Assembly (NCBI GenBank): GCA_025331565.1
Contig: JAFREQ010000024.1
Span: 3,313,501 to 3,377,500, forward strand
DNA length: 64,000 nt
Source: Holacanthus passer
Lineage: Eukaryota > Chordata > Actinopteri > Pomacanthidae
Direction of reading: 5' to 3'
Shown: positions 25,010 through 36,542 of the stretch, one piece after another
Numbering within the stretch: position 1 is the stretch's first letter
Layout: each line of letters opens with the position of its first letter
Position numbers and translations under genes: made by a program
The notes under the pieces: generated by a model
The model's input: the letters and a program-made list of their open reading frames with translations, nothing else
What the model was told of the DNA's origin: nothing
The model's database searches: none

Positions 25010-25130
25010 GAAAGAGAATGCTAATTTCTTTGTTGGGAGTCAAATTGAAATGCTGAATATTAATGATGAGGCTTTAATTAGTTATAGTGTGAGTCTTTCA
25101 TGTATTAAAGATGGCTGCTGGTGTTTCATT
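25010..25130. promoter_or_regulatory. Candidate conserved non-coding element
   Basis: Compact, unique AT-rich patch: 'gctaatttctttgttggg', 'caaattgaaatgctgaatat' and 'taatgatgaggctttaatta' in 90 bp. The TAAT cores and ATTAATGATGAG word resemble homeodomain enhancers. By texture only. Confidence 0.3.
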
Positions 25131-25134
25131 TTCC

Positions 25135-26560
25135 ACATTGTATCATCATAAAAATATTGGTGATATATCTAATTGAAGATTTGTAAATGCACATTCAAAT
25201 ATGTTTGGACAAATTTACCTGCAGTAACAAACAAAAAAAATCATGACCTGTTGAAGGGTAAATTATGTAAGAGAAGAAAACAAAGGACTTAATCCTGGAG
25301 AAAATGTGTCTGTAAATGCAGACAGGTGACAAACAGGTTTGCAGAGCTGCTTGAATGTGATCTGTCCAAACAAAGACTTTCCTTCACGGAACAAGAGCTG
25401 AACACAATAATGTGAAAACCTGAGCAGTGAAACACAATAATCCAGCTCCACTGCAGTAAACACTAACTTTATAATGCTCCATTTAGAAAGTCAGACGGTT
25501 GATTAAAGTCTGTGGAAACAATCTAATCTTTACTGAGCGTAATAAGCTTCTCACTTTAATGTAGGCTGTTGTTCTGTATTGCAGGTTATGATGCACATAA
25601 AAACAGGTGGATGGAAACTTTGTGACGGGGTCATTGAAACGGCCGCGTTCTTAATCCAGCCTGCTTTCTAATGTTTGACAGAGCGATTTCACTGTGTCTC
25701 TAACGTCATTGCAGAAGCTTGGCCATATTTGTTCGTGGTCGCTCCAGCCCATTATTCACTCACAACACTCACAACAAATGAAAGCACGTTAGGTCCAAAT
25801 GGAAAATGCAAAAATTCAGGAGTTGATATGCAGGAGAAAAAAAGCATGTTTCTTAATGAATCAGTTCTTATAAATGGGAACCAGTTCCAAATTTGGACCA
25901 GTACAGGTTCTTGATTTCCAACCCTGAGGCAATGTTAGAGATATATTTAAACATACAACCACCGTTTTAACTATTTGTCAGCAGTAAGTATAATCATCAC
26001 AAAGAGTTTCATGAGTGGGCTCGATAGAGCGATCACAGAAAATGAACCCATTCAGTGACATGTGGGTCGCTGAGTTGTATGAAGGACAGAGCTAATTACA
26101 TGTGAAGGATAGAAGATTACTCTGCTTTAACTGGGCTGTCAGTCTTTTCTAAGGAGATCAGATGAATTTACAAGGACGACCATTCAGCTCAGCCACAGGC
26201 TCAGTGGCTTTGATGGAGGAGGGTCAGTGTGAAGCACGATCAGGACTTTAAAGGCTTCACTGCAGCAAAAAACAACTCAATTATCTGACAGATTAATTAA
26301 TGATATTAAATGACCTGAATGTGACACATGTCTGACAACATTCATCATGCTTTGTGCATGGTATTCCCAAATGTTAGGCCTTTTGCATGTTAACATTGTT
26401 TTCATATCAAGCTGGGAGATTATTAAAAAAAAATAAAAACCAGACATGCAACTGAGAGTAAAAAGGAGCAGGGACAAAAGAGGACTGTGGGAGAGAAAGT
26501 GATAAGAGGCTTAACGTTGGCTCAGTGACAGTGCGTGCGATGTACAGTGAATTTACCGGC
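25135..26560. other. Intergenic desert, segment 6
   Basis: No gene, RNA or clear repeat seen; AT-rich unique sequence. Confidence 0.4.
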
Positions 26561-26565
26561 CTGTG

Positions 26566-26601
26566 GGAGGAGGAGGAGGAGGAGGAGGAGGAGGAGGAGG
26601 A
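26566..26601. repeat. (GGA)n microsatellite
   Basis: About twelve GGA units, read as poly-arginine in the plus frame; not coding. Confidence 0.95.
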
Positions 26602-26839
26602 GCAGCCAGTTCTTACTGTACTTTAACCTGATAACCATCAGCTGTAAACTGTTCCAGGGCAAACTATCAAAACCAGTGCAGGTACTTGGATTTCTACTAG
26701 ATGAAAGGTACTTTTTATTGAGGAAATCAAATATGTGGCTCTGATTTCTTTTGGACTATAAGTCAGCACAAATGATTCATGTTTGTTTTCTACTCAAAAC
26801 CAGAGAAATGATGAGTAAGAGCTTTCAGAGAGTGACTGA

Positions 26840-27180
26840 TTAGGACTTAGTACATTTACTCAACTACTGTACTTAAGTAGAGTTTTAGGGTACTTATACT
26901 TTACCTGAGTATTTCCATTTCACACTGTTTTATACTTCTACTCCACTACATTTATTTGATCATTTTAGTCACTTTGCAGATTCAGATCTTTAAAATAAAA
27001 TATGATAAACAAATGATGTATTCATATACATGAAGTCATTCAGCAGTAAATAAAGTCATTATAATTTAAAGACTTGACCAGATGCAACATTAAAGTGATG
27101 TTTACACATGAATGCATCGATAATTATAATCCAATAACATAAGATATATGATCCTGAAAGGGCCATTCTGCATAATGAGC
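26840..27180. repeat. Dispersed 'acttaagta' family copy, reverse orientation
   Basis: A fairly intact stretch: 'acatttactcaactactgta', 'cttaagtagagttttagg', 'cctgagtatttccatttc', 'tatacttctactccactac', 'ttttagtcactttgcagatt'. Order and strand are reversed relative to the copy at 7.5 kb. Confidence 0.75.
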
Positions 27181-27231
27181 ACTTTTGGTACTTAGTGTAT
27201 TTCTCTATTGTGGTATTACAACTTTTACTGC

Positions 27232-27276
27232 TTTTAATGGCAGTGCTGGAGTACCTCTTCCAGTACTGCCATTAAA
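27232..27276. repeat. Near-perfect short hairpin
   Basis: Arms 'ttttaatggcagtgctggag' and 'cttccagtactgccattaaa' pair over about 19 bp with a single mismatch around a loop of about 6 nt. The loop is short for a canonical microRNA precursor, and pairing does not extend outward. It may be a small palindromic repeat remnant or a cruciform-forming site. Confidence 0.7.
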
Positions 27277-27399
27277 CAACCTCTTACCAATTATTGCTGC
27301 ACTAAATTGGTTCAGAGGGACATTTCTAGGAGCCAGTGCCTGGAGCCGGTGCATGTGTTCAAAAGGTCAAACCTCGCCTAAATGACGTAGGTTAGAGGA

Positions 27400-29040
27400 A
27401 TCAAGTCAAGCCAATGAAGTCACATACATATAGATAAGTATAAAGTTGGGCCATTTTAAAGATATGTTACAGCTCTTGCTGTTGTTGGATGTTACTGCAA
27501 AGATTTCAAATTACGCGTTAGGAGTCTTTGCTTAAAGTTTACTAGCTAAGACATTCCTCAACTTTTAATGGTGCAACCTGATTTAATAGCTGGTGCAGCT
27601 CAGTCCTGGTTCAGGAAAGTCCTGTTACTGAGAGCAACATATGTGCTGGGGGAGCCTGACTTTAATTTATTTTGATTTATGGCTGTGAGGGCCAGGGGGC
27701 GTAACCCAGCCCACCCTCACACCCCCTTCCTCTGCTCGGTGTAGGAGAGTCTGGTTCTCATAGAAAACCTGCACCCTGATTGTTCCTGTCCACACCCAGC
27801 CTCCGATGCGACAGCAGGGGGACGGTTGATAAGACGGACTCAAATGTTGGTTTGTTTTGAAAGATAATGGAGTAATCTAGGTCACGGGTTCTGACACCCT
27901 GCAGCTGACGAGACAACGTGAAGCCTCTCCGTCCTCACAGGTGAGACCCCAGGCTTCCCGCAGACTGATGTAGATAAGGAACATGCCTGCACACAGACGT
28001 GAAGCCCAGACTCTGTAAAAACCAAATCAAGCCTCTCTTATCTGCGACCTGTGCTCAGCTGTGGGGCAGACGGACCCCTCAAAATATCTCTAATCAGTGT
28101 AACCAGGAAGAAAACTTCAGCTTTATAAAGCTGCGGGCTCCTGCGGTGGAGGGCCGGCTCCGACTGCCATGGAAATCGAGGCAGATTGAGAAGCTCGGCG
28201 AGTCGGGAGTGTTAATCATGCAGGAACATCAATATAACAACCCCCCCGCCGCCCCCTCCTCACCCCTGCTAAAAAAGGGCCCAGTTCATTATTCAGCCTT
28301 TCTTTGCAGTTAATGAACTCCGAGTTGAGACTCCTCATGTTGTGGCTGTTTAAATACCTCTGTCAGGGTTATTGCCAGTATCAGGGGAGTCGTGCTGTTT
28401 GTACCAAGAGGAGGTCAGCGGCGGGGAGCATCACAACACGAGGAGAGAGGAAAAACAAGACACTAGTTGAGACATCGACGCCTCTCACTTAGAGGTGGAA
28501 TGAAGTGCTGGTGTTTCAGATTAGATTATGGTCCAACGTGATTCCAATGAGGAGAATTAGATTTTGACGTAATGTGAAGTGGGTCATTGAGAGCAGCTAT
28601 ATTCGGTGTCTCAAAAGGCCGGAGAGGAGAGGACAAGAAATCTTATCAACACACAATATTAGATCACATGTTTAAGTCCTGGAGCTGGTTCAAACGTAGC
28701 CCGGTTATATAAGTGTCACTAAGTGGAGATTTACACATAACGAAATTAAAACAAGCTGTAAAACACAAATTAGATGAGATTCATTATTTACACCCTCGAA
28801 CTCTAAAAAAGGCTGAGGTTTAATATGTTGTTTGGTTATTTTTGGATCTTATGTTCCAGCTTGTCATGTGTGAAGTCCTCACCAGCTAAGACATTTTTAA
28901 GTTTTAATAGTGCAACTAGCTTCATCACAAGTTTGAAACCAGCTCGTAGTTTTTATGCGCTTTAACACAAACTAGTGATGGAATTATGAACAGTTTGTGC
29001 ATCTCAATCCTGGAGCATCCAACAGGCTGCAAGGCCAATG
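27400..29040. other. Intergenic desert, segment 7
   Basis: No supported gene. A 104-codon frame at 27999-28313 has no domain or exon flanks. 'gttaatcatgcaggaacatc' near 28212 sits in a unique patch (about 28100-28330) that could be a regulatory element. Confidence 0.4.
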
Positions 29041-29048
29041 TTACTTGC

Positions 29049-29439
29049 TACAACCCCGATTCCAAAAAAGTTGGGACACTGTGTAAAACATAAATCCTCC
29101 ATCCTCGCTTGTGAGCAACTGAGTCTTTCCAGGATGAGCCTTTCAGACCCAATCATGATCCTATCACCTGTTACCAATGAACCTGTTTACCTGTGGAAGG
29201 ATCCAAACAGGTGTTTTTGGATCAGTCCACAACTTTCACAGTCTTTTGTTGCTCCTGTCCCAACTGGTTAGAAACATGTTGCTGCCATCAAGTTCAGAAT
29301 CAGCAGATATTACAAAAACACAAGGTCAAACATTAAATATATTGTCTTTGTATTGTTTTCAACTGAGTTGAAGTTAAAAGGAATTATCAAATTATTATAT
29401 TCTGTTTTATGTTCCAACTTTTTTTGGTATCGGGTTGTA
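29049..29439. mobile_element. Non-autonomous DNA transposon (MITE) with terminal inverted repeats
   Basis: Left end 'tacaaccccgattccaaaaa' with 'agttggga' is the reverse complement, with few differences, of the right end 'gttccaacttttttt' plus 'ggtatcgggttgta'. The interior 'ccaaacaggtgtttttgg' ... 'ccacaactttcacagtc' matches a repeat I know as abundant in teleost genomes. TA flanks both ends, which would fit a TA target duplication but is also part of the TIR palindrome. No transposase is encoded. The superfamily is left open. Confidence 0.8.
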
Positions 29440-32280
29440 AACTGTTTGAATCCCACATCTGACCTCAGCTACATTTCACCTCTCTCCCCCTCATGACCGT
29501 ACACTATCTCACGAGGCCGACATGCAATAAAAATATCTGAAGAGAGAAGACATGCGTACGACCTCCGTGTGAACCCTTCTTTCTTTGGTTTGGGAATTCA
29601 TTTCAGGGCCGACACCGCTAAGAGGCGTTTAGGTGAATCACAGACAGTATCTGATTTGAATTTCAATTATCACGCAGAGGGCAGAGCGTCTAGACAAAAC
29701 CGACCTACATCTTTACTCATTAAAAGGCTTCTGACAAGTGGATCAACCTGCAACAGATGCAGTGAATAATTTAGGAGGTGAAACAACAGACTATAGTCAC
29801 ATTTTAACTTCAAATCTCAATCTTATACAACGTTGATGCTCCCATACTTGAACTATCTGATTTTTGCCAGGTTATAACTGTTTGTGGTTGTTATCAGAGA
29901 TTAAAAGTACAGTTATATGTTGTATTCAAGTAGAAATTTTAGCTGCAGGTACATTTCTTTATTTTCAATTTTGTACTTCACAACATTCAGAAGGAAATAT
30001 TATACAACACATTGCAACTAGTTGATATTCAGATTAAGATTTCAAGTATTTCTTTCCATTTTCTTTTCCTGTTTCTTTCAACTAATATGAAATTATAAAA
30101 ATCCTCATTAAACATTTGTTCATGAAAACAGCAAATATCTGTCCAGTAAATTGTGTGATTTTATTTCTCAAAAAGCCACGTAACACTTGCTGGTTGCACA
30201 AAGCGCCGACTCTCGGATCCTAAATCTTTCAGCTATTTTGGGGCCTCTCATCTGTTGAATGATGAAACTCCACTGAGTCCACTGCTCGCCATGAATTTCC
30301 CCTCAGCCAGTGTGCGAACATAAAGCTTTGGAGACCACGGCCTAAACCCCCTGTAATCCCTCATGCCCAAACAAGACCAAAGACAGATTTCACAGGTTGG
30401 TGCCTCACAATGCCCGGCCTGGAGGGGACACGGCTCTTTGTGGACCCGATTTGTGTCTGGACATGGGCGCGTTATGGATGTTGAGTGGGTGTAACTGCGT
30501 AGCCTAAAGTTCAAGGTCAAAATGGTGGAGAGAATGAAAAAGTCATTTGCCCATCATATTGCACACACACCCACACACACATACAGATTTCCCCCCCCCG
30601 CTCCCGTTCCAGCTGCCGACAGTCGCTCGGAAAGAGGCTGAGAGGTGAAAGAGCAATCATCACCTCGACAATGAGGCTTTCACACAGGCTGAGCTGAGGA
30701 ATGTCACTGCATGTCAGCCGTCATGGAGGAAAACACTGTCGCAGCACACGAGTGATGCCTAATAGATTTGTAATGTTCTGTTAAAGCAACCTTTAGCTGT
30801 GCATGGAGTCCAAGAGGCTGCTAATTTTGGTCAAAAGGTAGTTTATCAGATTTTGGTGCGTCTCAGTTTGTGTTAGTTAAACCACTTTAAGCACATTACA
30901 GCTATGTTTAGTCATTTTGTTTTGGGGATTCAGAGAAGAGCCAGTGCAACATGCTATTTTAAAGTGTTTGTGCTGAATCTTACTCCTCAAATCCCAAACC
31001 TTGTGAACAGAAACATCAAATCAGGCATTGAAGATCAGAAATCAAGCATGAGTGAACAAATGTGTGGCCCAACCCAACAGTTGTGATGAAGGGAAGGTTG
31101 TATTTCTGATAAACCCAGTGTTGACAGTGTGCAGGGTTTCATTTTCCTATGCATCTGTCTGCATGTGCGTTAGATAACAGCTAATTTGACGACACGCTAC
31201 ATTCATCATTCATGAGTTGGATAGTTAGAAAATCTGATGTTGCCATAAACACTGAAGTAAAAGCCAATGGAAGTGAGCGGTGCTTTCATCCAATCAGCTG
31301 TAGGAAGGCTTAATGCTGATGTTTGAGAGCCTCTGTTAATAATCTGACTGTAGGTTAAAGGCTGATACAACGGCCCAAGATTCTTGTGGGATGATTTAGC
31401 AAGTAAAGTAAAAACAATGTAAGCAGATGAAAGTCTAAGTTTCATTTCAGTCCTGTGTCTCTCCTACGTTAACACTGGCTTGAAGTATGAGACAAGATAC
31501 ATTAGATGTGGAAAAGTGTTTTAGTTGCCTAAACAACATGATATGTAGGACGTGATCCTCCGTGTCTGGTGTCATAATTCTGTTCTTTGTACACGGAGCC
31601 AACTCCTCCCGCCTCCTCCGGCCTCCTCCCTGTGACTTTAGTGAGGTATGAAGATATCATATTCCCTAACATGAACACTTTGGAGGAAAGCTTGACAAAA
31701 GCAAAGGCCTGAATGATGACTGTGTCTCACTCCTCTGTGATCTGTGCCAGCTTCTTACTTCACCTTCATGTGGCTGTTTAGAACAGCTACAAACACTTTG
31801 TCCTTCAGATGTGGTCGGACAAAGTTAGTTTAATAAACCTTAACCTTAACTGTGCAGATGTTCAGGCAGCCTCTCCTCAAAGGTTGCAGTCGTTTGTACC
31901 AACAAAAGTAATGGAACTAGTTGTGAAGAATTAAAAAAGAGACTCACAGAGAGAAGTTTAAATCCTGAATACTTTCTCACTTCCACACACCTGGTCAAGT
32001 GTTGCATGAAGTAGGAATGAACTGTTGGTCCACATTGTGAGAACGAGGTTGGGTGAATCCAACAAGCTCTTCATTTGAAGCATCTTGACACCTTTAATAT
32101 AATCCGAGCAGAAATGATGTTCCTGCTAAACATATTTAGCAAAGCGGATTGGTTACTAGTATAAAATGCATTTTGTGGGATATAAAGTTGTTCATTTTAG
32201 CATAAACTCGGCTATTTGATGATTCTTTTTTCAGGCCACAATGTGAAATCAGCAACACTAACAGAAAAACGTCTTACAGG
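29440..32280. other. Intergenic desert, segment 8
   Basis: No gene. About 29890-30010 ('gtattcaagtagaaatttt', 'aattttgtacttcacaac') is a worn 'acttaagta' copy. A C10 run lies at about 30590-30599. Otherwise unique sequence without clear signals. Confidence 0.4.
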
Positions 32281-32559
32281 AATCACAGTAATATGATTGA
32301 AGATTTGCATTCAGGTGTCTGTTTTGCCTGCGTTCACTTTGCCACAGCTCGCTCTCTGTCTCCACGGATCCTCAGGATTAATGAAACCAGCTTCTCTTCT
32401 CAGCACCAAAGAAAACAGGAGTGCACTTCTCTAGCTCCTCAAACAGCTTCTCCCTCCTCCTCCCTCCTTCTCCTCCTCCCTCCTCTCCCCTTGCAGGTGG
32501 CCCCGTTCACTACTTTGAGCGAGGCTGCAGGGCTACGGGAGGAATTCACATGTAAATAG

Positions 32560-32700
32560 GCCACTCGCTCTCAATAGACTGGGGGAAGAAAAATGAATCC
32601 CGTCATGATAACCTTGCATAATAAGCAGGCAGGGAGTATGCATATATTGCAGTGTCCCCTTTTTAAGTACACAATGAAATAAATCTCAAAACTCAGCAGA
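32560..32700. promoter_or_regulatory. Candidate conserved non-coding element
   Basis: Unique patch with 'aggccactcgctctcaatag', 'gaaaaatgaatcccgtcatg', 'ccttgcataataagcagg' and 'gagtatgcatatattgcag', lacking repeats or coding character. Texture-based call only. Confidence 0.25.
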
Positions 32701-34289
32701 ATAGAGGAACGCTGTGGAGGTGGATTATGGCAAAGTGAAGTCGTGCAGCCTGACACAAACATTACTGTGTCATGGCCATGCAGGAAAAGGAGATTTATGG
32801 TATGCATTTTTTAATGTATTACAACAAACATGCATATAGCTTTACATTGAGAAGACTTCAGACAGAGAAGTGTGAAATCTGTATGTCTGAGCATGTGAAG
32901 GCTAAGGGAGTTAGAATTTACAGCATCAAACTAATCATTTCTCAAAACTCGAGTTGAAATGATTAAGATAGATGAGCACAACATAAATCTTCAGTGTTGT
33001 TAACATATGCATGAGACTCTTTGATATCTTGTGTTCCCATATCTCACGGGTGTGTCTATGTTGAGGAACACTGAGGGTATCATTGAAGTTTGATGTGAGA
33101 ATTTACAGAGCAGAAAAATTCCTCTGCTCCTCCCAGTTTGCAGCTCCATCATATGTTGTAGAAAATCCTCATTGCTTTACCCTTGTTCTCACACACAGTA
33201 GAACATTTTGTACAGTATTCAGCTGTGTGCTGCCCTGCCTGAAAATAACTGCCAAACTCTATCATGCCTAAGGCATCGCTCAGCAAGAGCAGCTGAGGTG
33301 ACTCAGTACAGTATAAAAGCAATAATGGGTGGGAATTCTTGCATGGATGAGTTACTCCACACAAGAGTCATGAAGCAATGTGCTTTTCTTCCACGTTGGC
33401 AGGAGCGCTGTCGTGACGAGCACACCATCTGAGGTTAATGGGTTAATGGATGGCCCCTGGACAAGAGACTTATTCAACCTAATCCACCTTTCACTGAAGA
33501 CTTTACAAGGACAAGAGCAGATAAAGGCTGAGGCGCCGGATGGGACAGAGAGAGGCCTTTCTGCATGAAAGAAAATTAGATTATATACTGTATACGATCA
33601 TGGTTGTTTTACTCCATGGTTTTAGACATATTAAACTGAGTCAGCAAAAATAAAGCGCAGGTAATAAGCTTTTTCATTTGACCAGTAATCCCCTGGTGAG
33701 TGCTTCAGCAGATCAAAAGAAATGACCTGAAGTACATAACAGGAGGAAACGCAGAACATATGAGTTGATTTACAAACACTGAAAGTCGACACGGCTCACA
33801 GAGAAAAGGAAGTGGAATCAGGAAAAGTGTGAATATACCTTTGCCCCCATGAGCTTCCTTTCTGGGCAAACAAGTAGGGAAGAGAGAGCTGGGCTTCCCA
33901 ACACAAAAACATAATTCATCAGCATGTGACAAAAATGGGGCATTCAGGGAACGACCAACACTCTGGGTTCAAATCCAGCCAATTACCCATGTGTGTCCTT
34001 CCTCCTCGCTCTCTCTCCATAATTCCTCTTCCCCTCGGCTTTTAACGGACCTGATAAAGCCATAAAAATATTTAAAATAATCAGAGGGCATTCAACTGAT
34101 TTCAGTTACAGTCCAGTTGTAGCTCGTAAAAAAGTCTGAAAACTAGTGCTAAGGATGTTTTTTTCTATTTTTAAATGCAGTCGACCCCCAGAGATTCAGC
34201 ACCAAACCACACATCAAGGCCACAATTATCACATTTAACTGGAACAGATATTTATATGGTGAGGATATTGGGTAGTTTTCACTGCTCAC

Positions 34290-34450
34290 AGGCTGAAATC
34301 TCCCCAATCTGCATCACAGTTATTTTAGAAAGCCAGCTGCTGCGCTGGCCTGTCGGGCTTACAGTCATTAATTGTTTCAAAGGAATGAGGGAGCAAATGG
34401 CGTTAATACACCGGGCCACGTATCCACCCAGCTCAGACTAAAAATACTCA
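34290..34450. promoter_or_regulatory. Candidate conserved non-coding element
   Basis: 'cccaatctgcatcacag', 'cttacagtcattaattg', 'tttcaaaggaatgagg' and 'gcgttaatacaccgggcc' are packed into 130 bp of unique sequence about 1.4 kb beyond the 3' side of arl4a. LEF/TCF-like CAAAGG and ATTAAT words are present. Conservation is untested. Confidence 0.3.
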
Positions 34451-35130
34451 GCAGTGCCCCTGGTTTCACAGTCTCCTGCCCCAGCCTGTTGTGCTGGCTC
34501 TGGCTTTCAGACTGGCCTGACAACATTTTCAAGTCGTGAGGATGGGCTGTCTGTGCCGCATCAGTGCATCTGTTAACCCTTTACGCTGCAGCAGGAAACT
34601 GTGGAGAGACATTCAAGCTTTTTTACTGTGGAGAGCTTTGGATTGTTTGTATGAGGCTTCACTGATGTGCATGCAATCATTTAAACAGACTCTCAAGTTC
34701 TGGGTGTGTTCCTGTGTCAACACATCATTATGCAAGTTGCTTGAAATGAAACCAAGGTTTTTCAAACTGATAATTAGACAGTAGGTAGACTGAGCGCGTG
34801 TTTTGTTTTTGAGACGCCCCTCGCACCACAAGCACACGTGACAGATCAACTGTAATGTGAGCTCTTCAGCAGCTCTGCTGGGAGAACTGGTGGTTGATGC
34901 CTTGCTAAAGGGCACACTGACAGATGTTTTCACACGCTGCTTGTTTCAATAATCCTCCCTCTCTACGGACTCAAACAAGCTTCAAAGCTCAAGCCTGCTA
35001 TCACCCAAATGAATTGAAGGTTGTAATCCTGAACATCTTTGAGTACCTGCTTTTAAAAAACAAACCCTTGAATAACAAAGTGGACATAATAATAGCCTCC
35101 ATACCACTGTCAACATTGCTCTCAATATGT

Positions 35131-35842
35131 TTTATTAAGCAAAACATAATGCATAACCTGTCTAATGACAATGTGGCCAACGAGGACCAACTACAGTAGC
35201 ATCTGTTGTAATTTGCTCAAAACGTTTCTGTGAAACACAATATGCTCTATTTAAAAACTTCATAAGAAGTGATAATCTAAAGTGCTTTTAAAATATAAGC
35301 CAGCAAACAAATCGATAATAATGCAATAATGCATGACAATACTTTTCTTTGACAAAGGAAGTCCAGTGTAAAAAATGAACAAGTTATAATAGCATATAAA
35401 AGAGGAAAATAAAACTGATGTACATTTCATCGTCCCTCTGGTGTAACAATGTTCAATCATTTACCAAATAACTCTTCAACTAGTCAAAGCCTTTTCTTAG
35501 ATTTTTGGTAATATTGTTTGGAACAGCCATTCGCCACTCATGAAACATACAGCATCCTTAACTTCTATCACCCGTCCACACCCCAAACCCTCAGCGCTTT
35601 TTAAACTCTCTAAAGCGTATCCACACATGTCTGAACCTCTCTCATCTTCATACTGTATTCCTTTATGTCTCACTTCCTGATCGACAGCTTCATCACAAGA
35701 CCGGGAATCCTAAATCTCAATTCTGGACTGATAAAACTCAGTATGTTGAATGTGGACCTGCAGTGGATGCCTGTATCCACCCAGGAGAATATCCTTCATT
35801 TCCTTCACATATAACAGCAGACAAGTCTTCCTCATGACAAGT
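35131..35842 (-). other. arl4a: arl4a 3' UTR with candidate poly(A) signal
   Basis: The 700 bp downstream of the arl4a stop has no further coding frame. The first AATAAA hexamer I see on the minus strand is at 35131-35136 (TTTATT on the plus strand). If used, the 3' UTR would be about 0.7 kb. Transcript data would be needed to fix the true end. Confidence 0.4.
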
Positions 35843-36445
35843 TTATCTCTTTTTCCTCTGCTGCCGGAGCGCCTTCCTCCTTTTGAGGATCATGTCATGG
35901 AGTCTCTCCAGGCCCTCTCTGAGTCCGTCTCCTATGATAGCGCAGGCCGGCTGCAGGTGCCAGGGAGTTGCAGGGCCCAGTTCTTTCAGCGCCAACAATT
36001 TCTCAATTTCAGCAAGTCCCAAGGAGTGCCTCAAGTCCTGTTTGTTGGCCACCACCAGCAGGGGCACCCCCTGGTTTTCAGAGGTCTTGGCGATTTTATG
36101 GAGCTCCGTCTTGGCCTCCTCCATGCGCTCTGCATCCACAGAGTCCACCACGAATATGATGCCGTCAGTGCATCGCGTGTACGACTTCCACAGGGGGCGA
36201 AGCTTCTCCTGGCCCCCTACATCCCAGAAGTGGAACGTCCCAGTCCTGTGGCCACCCAGAGACAGTTTGACCTTCTCCGCGTTGAAACCTTTGGTGGGCA
36301 CCGTGTTCACAAACTCATTGAACTGCAGTCTGTATAGAACTGTGGTCTTCCCTGCGGAGTCCAGCCCGAGGATGGCGATGTGGAAAGACTGGAAGAACGG
36401 GACACTCGAGAGAAAGCTATTTTGCTCTGACAATCCGTTCCCCAT
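35843..36445 (-). CDS. arl4a: ADP-ribosylation factor-like GTPase 4A (Arl4a)
   Basis: A single-exon 200-residue small GTPase, the exact length of the vertebrate ARL4A family and very similar to it throughout. Visible: MGNG start (Gly2 available for myristoylation), G1 P-loop GLDSAGKT at residues 27-34, switch I threonine T51 in PTKGFN, G3 WDVGGQ at 74-79, G4 NKQD at 134-137, CAI at 168-170, and a basic tail KRRKALRQQRKKR at 188-200. In the family the basic tail acts in membrane and nuclear targeting. ARL4 proteins cycle GTP at the plasma membrane, recruit cytohesin-type ARF exchange factors and influence actin and migration. The lack of introns in the CDS is normal for ARL4 genes. ARL4C and ARL4D are alternatives, but the switch/interswitch and tail resemble ARL4A best. 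The start is fixed by the family N-terminus. Confidence 0.97.
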   Translation of the reverse strand: MGNGLSEQNSFLSSVPFFQSFHIAILGLDSAGKTTVLYRLQFNEFVNTVPTKGFNAEKVKLSLGGHRTGTFHFWDVGGQEKLRPLWKSYTRCTDGIIFVVDSVDAERMEEAKTELHKIAKTSENQGVPLLVVANKQDLRHSLGLAEIEKLLALKELGPATPWHLQPACAIIGDGLREGLERLHDMILKRRKALRQQRKKR

Positions 36446-36455
36446 CTTTCCTCAT
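36417..36455 (-). promoter_or_regulatory. Overlapping upstream ORF on arl4a
   Basis: An ATG ten bases upstream of the arl4a start, out of frame, opens a 12-codon ORF (begins MRKDGERI) ending in TAG inside the GTPase coding sequence. Its context is weak (C at -3), while the main ATG is strong (A at -3, G at +4), so leaky scanning would normally favour Arl4a. It could dampen translation. Confidence 0.6.
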
Positions 36456-36540
36456 GAGGTAGGATCGGTGATTTGGGAGATTTAATCCAGTTGTCCAGTA
36501 ATGATCCTCAGAGCTGCTGATACTCCAAAATCGACTGCAC
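36446..36540 (-). other. arl4a: arl4a 5' UTR part of the coding exon
   Basis: On the minus strand 'tgctttcag' precedes 'gtgcagtcgattttgg', giving a good 3' splice site whose exon would begin at 36540 and run into the coding sequence. ARL4 genes commonly have a separate non-coding first exon, which fits. Confidence 0.5.
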
Positions 36541-36542
36541 CT

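Noticed and set aside
35750..36485. Antisense frames of 195 and 200 codons across arl4a
   Set aside because: They mirror the GTPase coding sequence, have no domain of their own, and vanish outside it.
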